In this document: piece after piece, positions 11,041 through 21,339 of the stretch
Layout of the letters: the number at the start of each line of letters is the position of its first letter
How positions within the stretch are numbered: the first letter of the stretch is position 1
Assembly: GCF_001655615.1 (NCBI RefSeq)
Contig: NZ_CP011567.1
Location: forward strand, 682,001 to 746,000
DNA: 64,000 nucleotides
DNA from: Pseudomonas sp. GR 6-02
Lineage (GTDB): Bacteria > Pseudomonadota > Gammaproteobacteria > Pseudomonadales > Pseudomonadaceae
Reading direction: 5' to 3'
Translations under genes and position numbers: made by a program
The notes under the pieces: generated by a model
Told to the model about the DNA's origin: nothing
Database searches by the model: none
What the model saw: the letters and a program-made list of their open reading frames with translations, nothing else

Positions 11041-11361
11041 TTACAGCAAATCGTACTGCTTGAGTTTCTTGCGCAGGGTGCCCCGGTTCAGTCCGAGCAG
11101 CTCACTGGCCTTGGTCTGGTTGCCCTTGACGTAGTTCATCACGCATTCGAGCAGGGGGGCCTCGACTTCGGAGAGCACCAGGTTGTACACATCCGTGACG
11201 GCAGCGCCCTCAAGGTGGGCGAAATAATTGTGCAGCGCCTTCTCGACACTCCCGCGAAGGGTCTGACCTTCTTCGCTCGGTGTATTGAGGTGCTGTTTCA
11301 AATTCACGTTGTCGCTCACGGGTGTTGTTCCACTCACTAAAGTCTCGGTCATCATCGTCAT
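11041..11361 (-). CDS. fis: DNA-binding protein Fis
   Basis: 106-aa nucleoid-associated DNA-bending protein. The C-terminal helix-turn-helix is evident ([20 protein letters not shown]), and the central dimerisation helices match Fis. The ATG at 11361 overlaps the dusB stop codon by four bases (ATGA), the conserved dusB-fis arrangement in gammaproteobacteria, implying translational coupling. The frame is open further upstream inside dusB, but those codons read as Arg-rich out-of-frame dusB sequence and were not taken as coding. Confidence 0.96.
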   Translation of the reverse strand: MTMMTETLVSGTTPVSDNVNLKQHLNTPSEEGQTLRGSVEKALHNYFAHLEGAAVTDVYNLVLSEVEAPLLECVMNYVKGNQTKASELLGLNRGTLRKKLKQYDLL

Positions 11362-12368
11362 GCGGCCACCCCTTCTCCGTCCCCTGTCAGGCTCTTGTAA
11401 CGTTCGGCGAAGAAGCCTCGAACGTAGGCGCATTGTGCTTCCGTATCTTCCAAACGATTGAAGTGGGCGCGAAACTCCCTGGCGCCCGGCAAGGTTGCGA
11501 GATACCAGCCCACATGCTTGCGAGCTATGCGCACGCCCATGACGTCGCCATAGAAGGCATGCAGCGCGGCCAGATGCTCAAGCAGAATACATTCCACCTC
11601 GATCAGTTCCGGTGCCGGGAGTTTTTCGCCGGTACGCAGATAATGGTCGATCTCACGAAAAATCCATGGCTGCCCCTGGGCAGCCCGACCCACCAACAGG
11701 CCATCGGCACCGGTCGCGTCGAGCACGTACCGGGCTTTCTCGGGCGAATCGATATCGCCATTGGCGAAGACCGGAATCGACACCGCCTGCTTGATCGCGG
11801 TAATGGTGTCGTACTCAGCTTCCCCGGTGTACAGGTCGGCACGCGTGCGGCCATGTACGGCCAACGCCGTGATGCCTGCCTGTTCGGCGATCTTCGCCAC
11901 CGTCAGACCGTTCTTGTTCGCCCGGTCCCAGCCGGTGCGGATCTTCAGGGTGACCGGCACATCGACCGCAGCCACCACGGCCTGCAGGATCTCGGTCACC
12001 AATGCTTCATCTTTCAACAGTGCGGAGCCGGCAGCCTTGTTGCAGACCTTCTTCGCCGGACAGCCCATGTTGATGTCAATAATCTGTGCACCCAGTTCGA
12101 CGTTGGCCCGGGCCGCATCCGCCAGCATCTGCGCATCTCCGCCGGCGATCTGTACCGAGCGGGGCTCGGGATCGCCTTCGTGGATCATGCGCATCCGCGA
12201 TTTGCGGGTGTTCCACAAGCTCATGTCGCTGGTGACCATTTCCGAGACTACAAGTCCAGCGCCCAATCGTTTGCACAGCTGACGAAAGGGCTGGTCGGTG
12301 ACGCCCGCCATGGGGGCGAGGATCAAGCCGTTGTGCAATGTATATGGACCGATGCGTACCGCCGACAT
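11358..12368 (-). CDS. dusB: tRNA-dihydrouridine synthase B
   Basis: 336-aa FMN-dependent enzyme that reduces uridine to dihydrouridine in the D-loop of tRNA. The family start is clear ([20 protein letters not shown]). The catalytic cysteine lies in [19 protein letters not shown], and FMN-phosphate contacts sit in [11 protein letters not shown] and [18 protein letters not shown]. It is the first gene of the dusB-fis operon, coupled to fis by an ATGA overlap. The 185-bp gap upstream should carry the operon promoter. Confidence 0.96.
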   Translation of the reverse strand: MSAVRIGPYTLHNGLILAPMAGVTDQPFRQLCKRLGAGLVVSEMVTSDMSLWNTRKSRMRMIHEGDPEPRSVQIAGGDAQMLADAARANVELGAQIIDINMGCPAKKVCNKAAGSALLKDEALVTEILQAVVAAVDVPVTLKIRTGWDRANKNGLTVAKIAEQAGITALAVHGRTRADLYTGEAEYDTITAIKQAVSIPVFANGDIDSPEKARYVLDATGADGLLVGRAAQGQPWIFREIDHYLRTGEKLPAPELIEVECILLEHLAALHAFYGDVMGVRIARKHVGWYLATLPGAREFRAHFNRLEDTEAQCAYVRGFFAERYKSLTGDGEGVAA

Positions 12369-12553
12369 AGGACTTCCCTGTTGTGGGGCCGGATCATGAG
12401 AGTTCGAAAAAGGGTTGGCATGATACCCGCTCTCGATGACTGGATAAAGGCTGAATTGAACAAAATCTGAACAACTAATTCGTTATCGCCAGCGGTTTGG
12501 TTTGAACGGTCAAAGTCAGGAAACCGCCGTCAAGCCTGCAACGCTTGAGTGTT

Positions 12554-13792
12554 TCACTCGGGCGAATGGAAGCTCAGGCTGTAGTTCACCGCTTTGGGGC
12601 CTGGGTCGAGAATGTCCAGCGCGATGTGGATCGGCGTTTGCGGCGGCATTTCGGCCAGGCCTTCGAGATCGCCGTTGAGGTACTCGCCGGGCTTGAAGCG
12701 ACGACTGGCGATCAGGTGGCCGTTGAGGTCGGCAAAGCGCAGCTCCAGCAGCGGGAACGGCTGGGAGAAGGGCGCACGGTTATAAATGATGGCATCGACC
12801 ACCAGCGCCCCGTTGAAGTCCGGGTGGCTGCGGACCACCAGATTGCTGCTTTTGACTTTCGCGATGTCGACCTTGGACGGCACTGTGCAACCGATGTGCG
12901 GGCAGAGTTGCTGGAACCACGGACGATACTGGTCCTGGCGCGCCAGTTCGTCGAAGTGGTAGGCGACGTACTGGCCAACGAGGCCGGCGGCGCCGAGCAG
13001 GATCAGCAGCAGCCAGAAAAAGCGCCGACCCCAGGGGGAGCGGCGTTTTTGCCAATCCAGTTGCAGCGGGTCGTCGGTCAGGTCCTGCAGCACTTCAGCG
13101 CGCATGGCCGGTTCGCTGCGTTCGCGTCGCTTGCGCAGGGGCTCGACGGAGGGCAGGTCATCGTCGATCTCGTCGTCATCGGTTTTCGCCGACAGGCTGC
13201 CAAAAGGGATCGGGGCGTCGAGCGGGTCGTGCAGGCGCAGCTGCTGTATCTCGGGCTCATCGTCCAGCGGCACGGGCTCCATGGACAGCGAAGGCTCGGT
13301 GCGCGAGTGTTTGCTTGGCTCGATCGTCGGTTCGACCATCGGTGATGGCGTCTGCGCGTCGGCGGCTTGCGCACGATCGGCGGCCGACTCACTGAAGAGA
13401 CTGTCGGGCCAAGGGGCTTCGTCGTGTTCGGTGCTGTCGCGACGAGCACTGAGGCTGTCTTCGCGGGGGTGACCGAACTCCGTCGTCGGCTGGATTTCCC
13501 GCTGTTCGAGCCGGGCGAGCTCTTCGTCCAGGTCCAGGCTGTCCAGGTCCATCTCGGCCGCGGTCCATTGCTTTTGGCTGATGGCCCGCTGCACGGGCGG
13601 TTCTACGGGCGCCGATGCAGCCGGTTTTACCGCTTCCTTGCCGGCCCGTTGCTCAAGCAACTGCCTGGCGGCGTTGAACACCTGCAAGCACGAGCCGCAA
13701 CGAACCACCCCACGGGCCACGCTCAACTGAGCGTGGCTGACGCGGAAGCTGGTTTGGCAATGCGGGCATTGGGTGACGAAGCTATCGGTCAT
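12554..13792 (-). CDS. DUF3426 zinc-ribbon membrane protein
   Basis: 412 aa. The N-terminus is an MJ0042-type zinc ribbon: CPHC at residues 9-12 and CGSC at 33-36. A long acidic, low-complexity region (about 50-245) follows, then one membrane segment (FFWLLLILLGAAGLVGQYVAY, about 260-280) and a C-terminal DUF3426 beta domain containing two cysteines (LCPHIGC). It sits between prmA and dusB as in other pseudomonads (PA4850/PA4851 region in P. aeruginosa, from memory). Function is unknown. The topology, a cytoplasmic zinc finger joined to a periplasmic domain, suggests a sensor or anchoring role, which is inference only. Confidence 0.85.
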   Translation of the reverse strand: MTDSFVTQCPHCQTSFRVSHAQLSVARGVVRCGSCLQVFNAARQLLEQRAGKEAVKPAASAPVEPPVQRAISQKQWTAAEMDLDSLDLDEELARLEQREIQPTTEFGHPREDSLSARRDSTEHDEAPWPDSLFSESAADRAQAADAQTPSPMVEPTIEPSKHSRTEPSLSMEPVPLDDEPEIQQLRLHDPLDAPIPFGSLSAKTDDDEIDDDLPSVEPLRKRRERSEPAMRAEVLQDLTDDPLQLDWQKRRSPWGRRFFWLLLILLGAAGLVGQYVAYHFDELARQDQYRPWFQQLCPHIGCTVPSKVDIAKVKSSNLVVRSHPDFNGALVVDAIIYNRAPFSQPFPLLELRFADLNGHLIASRRFKPGEYLNGDLEGLAEMPPQTPIHIALDILDPGPKAVNYSLSFHSPE

Positions 13793-13822
13793 GCGGCAAT
13801 CCGGTTTATGCAGGCGCTCATT

Positions 13823-14701
13823 CTAGCGCCGACGGCCAGTGATGCGTACCCAGCCGTCGCGATTGGCGATCGGATCCAGATCGAAGTCCCGGGCATAGGC
13901 AGCGGCAACCTCTTCGCCCTGTTCGGCGAGGATGCCCGACAGTGCCAGGCGACCGCCGGGCTTGACCAGGCTGGACAGTTGCTGCGCCAGGGAAACCAGC
14001 GGGCCGGCGAGGATATTGGCGACCAGTACGTCGGCTTGAACCTGCGGCAAATCTTCCGGCAGATAGAGCGGGAACAGCTCGTCGGCAATGTTGTTGCGTC
14101 CGGCGTTGTCGCGGGAGGCCTCCAGGGCTTGCACATCGATATCGGTGCCGACGGCTTGTTTGGCGCCCAGCAACAGGGCGGCAATCGCCAGAATCCCCGA
14201 GCCGCAGCCGAAATCCAGCACGTTGCAGTCTTTCAGGTCCTGGCCATCGAGCCATTCCAGGCACAGCGCGGTGGTCGGGTGAGTGCCGGTGCCGAACGCC
14301 AGGCCCGGGTCCAGCAGCAGGTTCACCGCGTCAGGCTCAGGGGCGGCGTGCCAGCTCGGGACAATCCACAGGCGCTGGCCGAAGCGCATCGGCTGGAAGC
14401 CATCCATCCAGCTGCGTTCCCAGTCCTGGTCTTCGATCACTTCGCTGTGATGCTCGGGCAGCGGGCTGCCGGTCAGCAACTCCAGGTGGGCCAGCACGCT
14501 GGCGGCGTCAGTGCCGCCTTCGAACAAGGCCAGCAGGTGTGTGTGCGACCACAGCGGGGTGGTGTTGAGTTCCGGCTCGAAGATCGGCTGATCTTCGGCG
14601 TCCATGAAGGTCACCGATACGGCGCCCACTTCAAGGAAAGCGTCTTCGTAGGTTTCGGCTTGTTCTGGGCTGATGGCGAGACGGACTTGCAGCCAAGGCA
14701 T
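13823..14701 (-). CDS. prmA: Ribosomal protein L11 methyltransferase
   Basis: 292 aa, the standard length. It trimethylates L11 using S-adenosylmethionine. The Rossmann motif [15 protein letters not shown] and the post-motif [12 protein letters not shown] are present. The start at 14701 ([16 protein letters not shown]) is the family start; the open frame upstream runs through a REP palindrome and is not coding. It lies 30 bp upstream of the DUF3426 gene, so the two are probably co-transcribed. Confidence 0.96.
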   Translation of the reverse strand: MPWLQVRLAISPEQAETYEDAFLEVGAVSVTFMDAEDQPIFEPELNTTPLWSHTHLLALFEGGTDAASVLAHLELLTGSPLPEHHSEVIEDQDWERSWMDGFQPMRFGQRLWIVPSWHAAPEPDAVNLLLDPGLAFGTGTHPTTALCLEWLDGQDLKDCNVLDFGCGSGILAIAALLLGAKQAVGTDIDVQALEASRDNAGRNNIADELFPLYLPEDLPQVQADVLVANILAGPLVSLAQQLSSLVKPGGRLALSGILAEQGEEVAAAYARDFDLDPIANRDGWVRITGRRR

Positions 14702-14821
14702 GGCGGGCACCTTTGAAAAATATAGATTGCAGCCTAGCGGGCTGCGAGAAGCGCGCAAGTTTACGCGAGCGCGCGGCAGAAGACGACCGGGTTGCCATCC
14801 AATAGCGGAGACGTCGGTCTC

Positions 14822-14955
14822 TGTGGCGAGGGAGCTTGCTCCCGCTGGAGCGCGAAGCGGTCCCAAAATGGCAGATACGGCTCTGTCTGACACAACTCGG
14901 ATGAATGGTCTTGCGGCTGCTGCGCAACCGAGCGGGAGCAAGCTCCCTCGCCACA
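14822..14955. repeat. REP pair (inverted, BIME-like) between accC and prmA
   Basis: Two perfect 24-bp arms in opposite orientation (14822-14845, TGTGGCGAGGGAGCTTGCTC..., and 14932-14955) are separated by 86 bp. Arm 1 is followed by the phrase CTGGAGCGCGAAGCGGTCCC, which recurs after the first arm of the pair at 54279. Together with the accC terminator this fills the 325-bp gap between accC and prmA; no gene is seen in it. Confidence 0.85.
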
Positions 14956-14988
14956 AGGTTTCCGGGCGGCATCTCCAGAAACAACAAA

Positions 14989-15010
14989 GCCGCCCGAAGG
15001 CGGCCTTGTC
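14989..15010 (-). terminator. Terminator of the accB-accC operon
   Basis: Minus-strand stem GCCGCC-TTCG-GGCGGC (14989-15004) with a UUCG-type tetraloop, followed on that strand by TTTGTTGTTTCT. It lies 17 bp past the accC stop codon. Confidence 0.8.
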
Positions 15011-15026
15011 ATGTTCCGGCTGAAGC

Positions 15027-16385
15027 TTAGTGCTTCTCGCCAGCCAGCTTGTGCTCGAGGTAGTGAATGTTCACCCCCCCTTTGCAGAAGCCTTCGTCAC
15101 GGGTCAGATCACGGTGCAGCGGGATGTTGGTCTTGATCCCGTCGACAACGATCTCGTCCAGCGCATTACGCATGCGCGCCATGGCTTCGTCACGGGTTGC
15201 GCCGTAGGTGATCAGCTTGCCGATCAACGAGTCGTAGTTCGGCGGAACGGCATAGCCACTGTACAGGTGCGAATCGACGCGAACGCCGTTGCCGCCTGGT
15301 GCGTGGAAATGCTTGACCGTGCCTGGGCTCGGCATGAACGTTTTCGGGTCTTCGGCGTTGATCCGGCATTCCAGCGCGTGACCGCGGATGACCACGTCAT
15401 CCTGGGTGAACGACAGCTTGTTGCCGGCGGCGATGCTGAGCATCTCCTTGACGATGTCGATGCCGGTGACCATTTCCGATACCGGGTGCTCTACCTGGAC
15501 ACGAGTGTTCATCTCGATGAAGTAGAAGCGGCCGTTCTCGTACAGGAACTCGAAAGTGCCGGCGCCACGGTAGCCGATGTCGATGCAAGCCTTGACGCAA
15601 CGGGCGAGGACTTCCTCGCGCGCGTTCTCGTCGATACCCGGTGCCGGCGCTTCTTCGAGAACCTTCTGGTGACGACGTTGCAGCGAGCAGTCGCGGTCGC
15701 CCAGATGGATGGCGTGGCCCTGACCGTCGGAAAGCACCTGAACTTCCACGTGACGTGGGTTGGTCAGGAATTTTTCCAGATAGACCATCGGGTTGCCGAA
15801 CGCTGCGCCCGCTTCGGAGCGGGTCAGTTTCGCCGAGGAGATCAGGTCTTCTTCTTTGTGCACCACGCGCATGCCACGACCACCACCGCCGCCAGCGGCT
15901 TTGATGATCACCGGATAACCGACTTCGCGACCAATGCGCAGAGCGGTTTCTTCGTCTTCAGGCAGTGGGCCGTCGGAGCCCGGAACGGTTGGAACGCCAG
16001 CGGCGATCATGGCGTGCTTGGCCGATACCTTGTCGCCCATCAGGCGGATGGTATCGGCTTTCGGGCCAATGAACGCGAAACCGGAGTTCTCGACCTGTTC
16101 GGCAAAGTCGGCGTTTTCCGCAAGGAAGCCGTAGCCTGGGTGAATGGCGGTAGCGCCGGTCACTTCAGCAGCGGCGATGATGGCCGGAATGTGCAGGTAG
16201 GAGTGAGCGGCGGAGGCCGGACCGATGCAGACGGATTCGTCTGCCAGGCCCAGGTGCATCAGCTCTTTGTCGGCCTTGGAGTAAACGGCGACGGTCTTGA
16301 TGCCCATTTCCTTGCAGGCACGCAGAATCCGCAGGGCGATCTCACCGCGGTTGGCGATCAGAACTTTTTCCAACTTCGCAGTCAT
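15027..16385 (-). CDS. accC: Biotin carboxylase subunit of acetyl-CoA carboxylase
   Basis: 452 aa. It carboxylates biotin on AccB using ATP and bicarbonate, the first half-reaction of malonyl-CoA formation for fatty acid synthesis. The N-terminus [17 protein letters not shown] and the glycine-rich ATP-grasp loop [13 protein letters not shown] are diagnostic; the active-site region [15 protein letters not shown] is intact. The start at 16385 (MTAKLEKVL) follows GGAGA at 7-bp spacing; a Met seven codons further up would overlap accB and was rejected. It is second in the accB-accC operon (17-bp gap) and is followed by a terminator. Confidence 0.97.
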   Translation of the reverse strand: MTAKLEKVLIANRGEIALRILRACKEMGIKTVAVYSKADKELMHLGLADESVCIGPASAAHSYLHIPAIIAAAEVTGATAIHPGYGFLAENADFAEQVENSGFAFIGPKADTIRLMGDKVSAKHAMIAAGVPTVPGSDGPLPEDEETALRIGREVGYPVIIKAAGGGGGRGMRVVHKEEDLISSAKLTRSEAGAAFGNPMVYLEKFLTNPRHVEVQVLSDGQGHAIHLGDRDCSLQRRHQKVLEEAPAPGIDENAREEVLARCVKACIDIGYRGAGTFEFLYENGRFYFIEMNTRVQVEHPVSEMVTGIDIVKEMLSIAAGNKLSFTQDDVVIRGHALECRINAEDPKTFMPSPGTVKHFHAPGGNGVRVDSHLYSGYAVPPNYDSLIGKLITYGATRDEAMARMRNALDEIVVDGIKTNIPLHRDLTRDEGFCKGGVNIHYLEHKLAGEKH

Positions 16386-16402
16386 CAAAGGCTCTCCGCG
16401 AT

Positions 16403-16867
16403 TCAAACGATGGTGAACAGCGGTTGGTCGTACTCAACCGGCTGGCCGTCTTCGACGAGGATGGATTCGATCACACCGCTGGCTTCAGCTTCGATGTGGT
16501 TCATCATCTTCATGGCTTCGACGATGCACAGGGTGTCGCCTTTCTTCACGGTCTGGCCAACTTCAACGAAGGATGGCGAGGACGGCGAAGATTTGCGATA
16601 GAACGTGCCGACCATCGGCGAACGGGCAACATTGCCGTTCAGCGTTGGAGCCGCTGGAGCCGCAGGCGCAGCGGCAGCAACCGGAGCGGCGGCAGCAACT
16701 GGAGCCGGTGCCGGCGCATGCATCGGAGCCGGTGCATAGTACTGCTGAGCCGGCGTCTTGCTGTGACGGCTGATGCGTACGGACTCTTCGCCTTCCTTGA
16801 TCTCAAGCTCGTCGATGCCGGACTCTTCCAGCAATTCGATCAATTTCTTAACTTTACGGATATCCAT
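16403..16867 (-). CDS. accB: Biotin carboxyl carrier protein of acetyl-CoA carboxylase
   Basis: 154 aa. The biotinyl domain at the C-terminus carries the biotinylation motif [11 protein letters not shown]. An Ala/Pro-rich flexible linker (about residues 45-80) joins it to the N-terminal domain that contacts AccC. The length is typical. It is the first gene of accB-accC, with aroQ just upstream on the same strand (48-bp gap), so aroQ-accB-accC may be one transcript. Confidence 0.97.
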   Translation of the reverse strand: MDIRKVKKLIELLEESGIDELEIKEGEESVRISRHSKTPAQQYYAPAPMHAPAPAPVAAAAPVAAAAPAAPAAPTLNGNVARSPMVGTFYRKSSPSSPSFVEVGQTVKKGDTLCIVEAMKMMNHIEAEASGVIESILVEDGQPVEYDQPLFTIV

Positions 16868-16915
16868 GAATCATCAACTCCCAAGGGTCGGTCAGGGGCG
16901 TTTAACGCTTGTTGT

Positions 16916-17368
16916 TCAAGCCGTTGCCTGTCTTTCAAGCTGCTCTAGTGCGGCCTCCAGGGCCAGTCGATAACCGCTGGCGCCAAGGCCGCAGATCACT
17001 CCCACCGCTACATCGGAGAAGTAAGAGTGATGGCGGAAAGGTTCGCGTTTATGCACGTTAGACAAATGCACTTCGATGAATGGGATGCTCACCGCCAGCA
17101 GCGCGTCACGTAACGCGACACTTGTATGCGTAAAAGCTGCTGGATTGATCAGAATGAAGTCCACACCTTCGCCGCGAGCAGCGTGGATGCGGTCAATCAA
17201 TTCGTACTCGGCGTTGCTTTGCAGGTAAAGCAAATGGTGGCCGGCATTGCGCGCCCGCTGTTCCAGGTCCTGGTTGATTTGTGCCAGGGTGGTTGCACCA
17301 TAGACGCCCGGTTCCCGGGTGCCGAGCAGGTTCAGGTTAGGGCCGTGCAAAACCAATAGGGTCGCCAT
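16916..17368 (-). CDS. aroQ: Type II 3-dehydroquinate dehydratase
   Basis: 150 aa, the third step of the shikimate pathway. Type II hallmarks are present: [20 protein letters not shown] at the N-terminus with the catalytic Tyr, [17 protein letters not shown] with the Asn and His of the active site, and [19 protein letters not shown]. It lies directly upstream of accB on the same strand, the usual gammaproteobacterial arrangement. Confidence 0.97.
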   Translation of the reverse strand: MATLLVLHGPNLNLLGTREPGVYGATTLAQINQDLEQRARNAGHHLLYLQSNAEYELIDRIHAARGEGVDFILINPAAFTHTSVALRDALLAVSIPFIEVHLSNVHKREPFRHHSYFSDVAVGVICGLGASGYRLALEAALEQLERQATA

Positions 17369-17500
17369 CTGCTGCTCCTTTGTGATCCGTGTGCAATTGT
17401 CAGAACCCGGCGACTATGCCGCAAAGACTTTGTGACTGTCCAGTTCTATGCAATAGGCAGCACGATGGCCGATGTTTGCGCGAAATATGTGACCGGGTGA

Positions 17501-19243
17501 TTAAATCCGGTCATTTGCTTTCGCAACACGTTCGGCGAAGCCCGTGGCGTTTATCTCGCCGATCACTCGCACATCGGTGCGTTCGACGCCGTCCCTGCCG
17601 AAAAACATCAGCGCCGGAGGGCCGAACAGCTTGTAGCGGTCGAGCAGGGCGCGCTGTTCGGTGTTGCTGGCGGTGATGTCGAAACGGATCAGTCGATAGC
17701 CTTTGAGACGTTCGACGACGTTGGCATCGTTGAGCACTTCGTGTTCGATGACTTTGCAACTGATGCACCAGTCGGCGTACCAGTCGAGCAGCAGCGGCGT
17801 GCCGGAGGATTTGGCTTCGGCGAGGACGCGATCCAGTTCGGCTGGAGTGCTGATGGTTTGCCAGGTGCTGGCGATTGGCGCTTGCTGCTCGCTGCTGGCG
17901 ACGAGGCGCGGCTGGCCAATGGGGTTGAATGGATCGGACTGACCGCTGAACGCGCCGTACCAACAGGCCAGTGCATAAAACAGCAGAAACATCCCCAGCA
18001 ATTGCCCCAGGCGTTTTCTCGGCGGCTTATAGACAAACTCCAGCGCGCCCATGAACAAACCGACGCCACCGGCGAGCAAGCCGATCAACAGTAAAGTGAT
18101 CTGGCCTGGCAATACTCGGCTGAGCAAACCGATCGCCAGCCCCAGCAAGAGCACACCAATCGCGTTTTTCACGTAGATCAGCCACGGCCCGCTTTTCGGC
18201 AACCAGGCCGCGCCGCCAGTCGCCACCAGCAACAGCGGTGCGCCCATGCCCAGGCCAAGCATGAACAGTTTCAATCCGCCGCCCAAGGCATCGCCGCTGG
18301 CGCTGATGTACAGCAGCGCACCGGCCAGGGGAGCCGAGACGCAGGGCGAAACCAGCAGGCTCGACACCACGCCCAGCACCGCCGCGCCCCACAGTGAGCC
18401 ACCTTCGGTGCGCCCGGCGATCCGGTCCAGGCGGCTGCTGATGGCGTAGGGAAGTTTCAGTTCGAACACCCCGAACATCGCCAAGGCAAACACTGCGAAA
18501 AACATCGCGAACGGCACCAGCACCCAGGCCGATTGCAAGCGCGCCTGAAGATTAAGCTGTGCGCCGAACATGCCCATCAAGGCACCCAACAGGGCGAAGC
18601 AGATGGCCATCGGCAGCACATAAGCCAGCGACAGGTTGAAACCACGTAAACCGCCGATCTGCCCGCGCAGGACTACCCCGGAGAGGATCGGCAGCATCGG
18701 CAGCACACAGGGGGTGAAGGTCAGGCCGAGGCCTGCGAGGAAGAACAGCGCCAGTTCGCGCCAGCCCCAGGCTGTGGTCGTGGCACCGCTGCCATCAATA
18801 CTCAGGCGCTCGGTCTCGGGCGGGTAGCACAGGCCTTTGTCGGCGCAGCCCTGATAGGTCACGGCCAGCGTAAAGGCGCGGGAATCGGTGCGTGGCAGCT
18901 CTACATCGAGAATGCCGTGGTAAACCTCGACATCGCCGAAGTATTCATCGTGCTTTTGTTCGCCCTTGGGCAGTAGAGCCGCACCGAGGCCAACGTCGGC
19001 CGGATCTGCGCGAAACTGGAAGCGATGGCGGTAGAGGTAGTAACCCTCGGTGGCGACGAAACGCAGCTTGATCGATTGCGGCGTACTTTCTACCAGGCTC
19101 AACTGAAAGGCTTCGCGTACCGGCAGAAAGTCGGCGCTGTTGTTGATCGAACCCAGGGTGGAACTGGGGCGACTGTCCAGCAACCCGGCGGCGGAGGCCG
19201 GGAGGGCGAGCACTAAAAACAGCAGGCAGAGCAAACGGCGCAT
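17501..19243 (-). CDS. dsbD: Thiol:disulfide interchange protein DsbD
   Basis: 580 aa. It moves electrons from cytoplasmic thioredoxin across the inner membrane to periplasmic DsbC/DsbG and the cytochrome c maturation path. Three parts can be seen. A signal peptide plus periplasmic alpha domain has the CADKGLC cysteine pair. An eight-helix beta domain has FTPCVLPMLP and VSPCVSAPLAG cysteines. A C-terminal thioredoxin-like gamma domain has WYADWCISCK. The start at 19243 (MRRLLCLLFL) begins the signal peptide directly; a Met ten codons upstream is less likely. This is the dipZ position of P. aeruginosa. Confidence 0.95.
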   Translation of the reverse strand: MRRLLCLLFLVLALPASAAGLLDSRPSSTLGSINNSADFLPVREAFQLSLVESTPQSIKLRFVATEGYYLYRHRFQFRADPADVGLGAALLPKGEQKHDEYFGDVEVYHGILDVELPRTDSRAFTLAVTYQGCADKGLCYPPETERLSIDGSGATTTAWGWRELALFFLAGLGLTFTPCVLPMLPILSGVVLRGQIGGLRGFNLSLAYVLPMAICFALLGALMGMFGAQLNLQARLQSAWVLVPFAMFFAVFALAMFGVFELKLPYAISSRLDRIAGRTEGGSLWGAAVLGVVSSLLVSPCVSAPLAGALLYISASGDALGGGLKLFMLGLGMGAPLLLVATGGAAWLPKSGPWLIYVKNAIGVLLLGLAIGLLSRVLPGQITLLLIGLLAGGVGLFMGALEFVYKPPRKRLGQLLGMFLLFYALACWYGAFSGQSDPFNPIGQPRLVASSEQQAPIASTWQTISTPAELDRVLAEAKSSGTPLLLDWYADWCISCKVIEHEVLNDANVVERLKGYRLIRFDITASNTEQRALLDRYKLFGPPALMFFGRDGVERTDVRVIGEINATGFAERVAKANDRI

Positions 19244-19341
19244 GACAATCTCGCGTATTGGAGGTGCGGGCATGATAGCGGACGATGGGCTGGTGTGCAG
19301 AATGGGGAATGGGTGGTGAACATGCCCGCGATGGCGATTTA

Positions 19342-21288
19342 TCAGACGCGGAAGGCTTGAACGGCGGTATGCAACCGTCCGCCCAGCACCAGCAAATTCT
19401 CTCCTTGCTCCCGCCCCTCGCCGATGCGCAGCAAGTTATCCCCACCCAATTGATGAATCCGCTCACTGTGATCGCGGATTTCGCTGACTGCGCCGCTCTG
19501 CTGGGCAGTGACATCGGCGATGCGCACGGCGGTGTCGGAAATGGTCTGGATCGCTCCGACGATTTTATCCAGCGCACCGTCGGCGGCCTGGGCCTGGTTG
19601 GCCGTGGCTTCGGCGTGTTCGACCTGGGCGCGCATGCCTTCGACCGATTGTCGCGCGGCGGTTTGCAGGCCGGCGATCAGTGTCTGAATCTCGGCGGTGG
19701 CACCGGCGGTGCGCTGCGCCAGTGAACGAACCTCTTCGGCCACCACCGCAAATCCCCGGCCCATCTCCCCGGCGCGGGCCGCCTCGATGGCGGCATTCAG
19801 CGCCAGCAGGTTGGTCTGATCGGCAATCGAGCGAATCACCGTCAGCACGCCGCCGATGGTCGCCGACTCTTCGGCCAGATGTTCGATCATCTGCGCGTTG
19901 CCTTGCACTTCACCCACCAGCGCATGCAGCCCGGTGAGGCTCAGGCCGATGACCTTCTGACCATGCTCCACCGCCAGCCCTGCATGACGACTGGCGTCCG
20001 CGGCCTGGCTGGCATCACCGGCGACTTGTTGAATCGTTGCTTCGAGCTCACCGAGAGAGTCGCGGATCAGCGCGGTGTCGCCGGCCTGATGCTCGGCGCC
20101 GCTGTGCAGGTCATTGCTCAATTCGGCCAGCGTCCGGCTGCTGCCGGCGACTTGCTCGGCATTGAGGCGAATGGTCCCCACCAGGTCGACCAGATAGGCA
20201 CGCAAGCGATTGAGCGAAGCTTGAATGTCATGCAGTTCGCGGTTGGTCGCACCCAGTTGAATGTCGCGACTGAAGTCGCCCTCGGCCCAGATCGAAAGGG
20301 CTGGCGCCAGATTGGTCAGGGTTCGGGCCAGGCGTCGCTGTAAGGTATCGATGAGCAAGGCGATCAGCAGAATCAGCCCGATCATCACGCCCTGCATCAG
20401 CCGCACTTCGCCCTGGATTTGCCCGTGCTGGGCGCGCACTACCGGTTCCAGCCCGGCGATGGCCTGCTGCACGGCGGTGATTTTCAAGTGAGTCGCGGCG
20501 CCGAGGTCGGCGCGTTTCTGGATCTGTTCGCGCGTACGTGCCAGTTCAGTCGGGTAGCGGGTGAGCAGGCTGTTGAGTTCGCGCTTGAGGCTGACGCCGG
20601 CGTCTTCGGCGACGGCTTTCTCGGTGTTCTCCAGGCCCATCATGGCGGAGAAGTCATCGGTGTTCGATTCACTGCTGGCAGTCACCCCCAGCAGCGGCAA
20701 GCTGTTCAATTGTTCAGCCTGAACGCGGATGCTGGCGACTTCGCGCTCGACATCGGCGGCCAGTTCACTGCGCCCGCTGCTGACCAGTTTGTCCCGGGCC
20801 AAAGACAACTTGCCCAGATGCTGGGAAGCTGCGAGCAAAGGCGTCAGGTACGCCGCGTTGCCGTTGGCGTACTGGCTGAGCTGATCGAGGCTGGCACCGA
20901 GCTCGCGTTCAGCTTGCAACAGCAGGGCTTGTGGATCGCCGGCAAGTTTGCCAGCGGCCAGCAGGTCCGTCTTGCTGAACTCCTCCAGATTCGACAGGCT
21001 GGGGTGCAAGGTATCGGCCAGGGACGGAGGTAATTCGCCGAGCTCCTTTTGCAGGTTGTCGATGGCCTGGCTGGCGCTGCTCAGACGCAGGGCATCGCCG
21101 CTGGCCAGGTAATCCTCGACGTTGCGCGCCACTTCATTTTGAAACTGCTGGGACAGGCCCAGGTAACGCTCCATCAACAGATAGGGGCGTTCCAGGGCTT
21201 TTTGCGACCACCAGAGGGTCGCGCCGAGGGCCACGCACACGGCGACCAGAAGGAGGGTATTGAGATTGGTCAACAGCTTCAGGCGCAT
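19342..21288 (-). CDS. ctpL: Methyl-accepting chemotaxis protein, CtpL-like
   Basis: 648 aa. Membrane helix at 10-30, a long helical periplasmic ligand domain (about 31-300), a second helix ([16 protein letters not shown]), HAMP, then a cytoplasmic signalling domain whose tip reads [19 protein letters not shown]. Its place between dsbD and gcbA is that of PA4844 ctpL in P. aeruginosa, a receptor for chemotaxis at low inorganic phosphate. The symbol rests on this synteny and on the non-Cache helical sensor; the ligand in this strain is not shown by sequence. No clear C-terminal CheR/CheB tether pentapeptide is seen. Confidence 0.75.
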   Translation of the reverse strand: MRLKLLTNLNTLLLVAVCVALGATLWWSQKALERPYLLMERYLGLSQQFQNEVARNVEDYLASGDALRLSSASQAIDNLQKELGELPPSLADTLHPSLSNLEEFSKTDLLAAGKLAGDPQALLLQAERELGASLDQLSQYANGNAAYLTPLLAASQHLGKLSLARDKLVSSGRSELAADVEREVASIRVQAEQLNSLPLLGVTASSESNTDDFSAMMGLENTEKAVAEDAGVSLKRELNSLLTRYPTELARTREQIQKRADLGAATHLKITAVQQAIAGLEPVVRAQHGQIQGEVRLMQGVMIGLILLIALLIDTLQRRLARTLTNLAPALSIWAEGDFSRDIQLGATNRELHDIQASLNRLRAYLVDLVGTIRLNAEQVAGSSRTLAELSNDLHSGAEHQAGDTALIRDSLGELEATIQQVAGDASQAADASRHAGLAVEHGQKVIGLSLTGLHALVGEVQGNAQMIEHLAEESATIGGVLTVIRSIADQTNLLALNAAIEAARAGEMGRGFAVVAEEVRSLAQRTAGATAEIQTLIAGLQTAARQSVEGMRAQVEHAEATANQAQAADGALDKIVGAIQTISDTAVRIADVTAQQSGAVSEIRDHSERIHQLGGDNLLRIGEGREQGENLLVLGGRLHTAVQAFRV

Positions 21289-21339
21289 TGCGGACTACCA
21301 ACGGCAGAATGGTAAGTGCCTGAAGTTATTGCGTTTCTG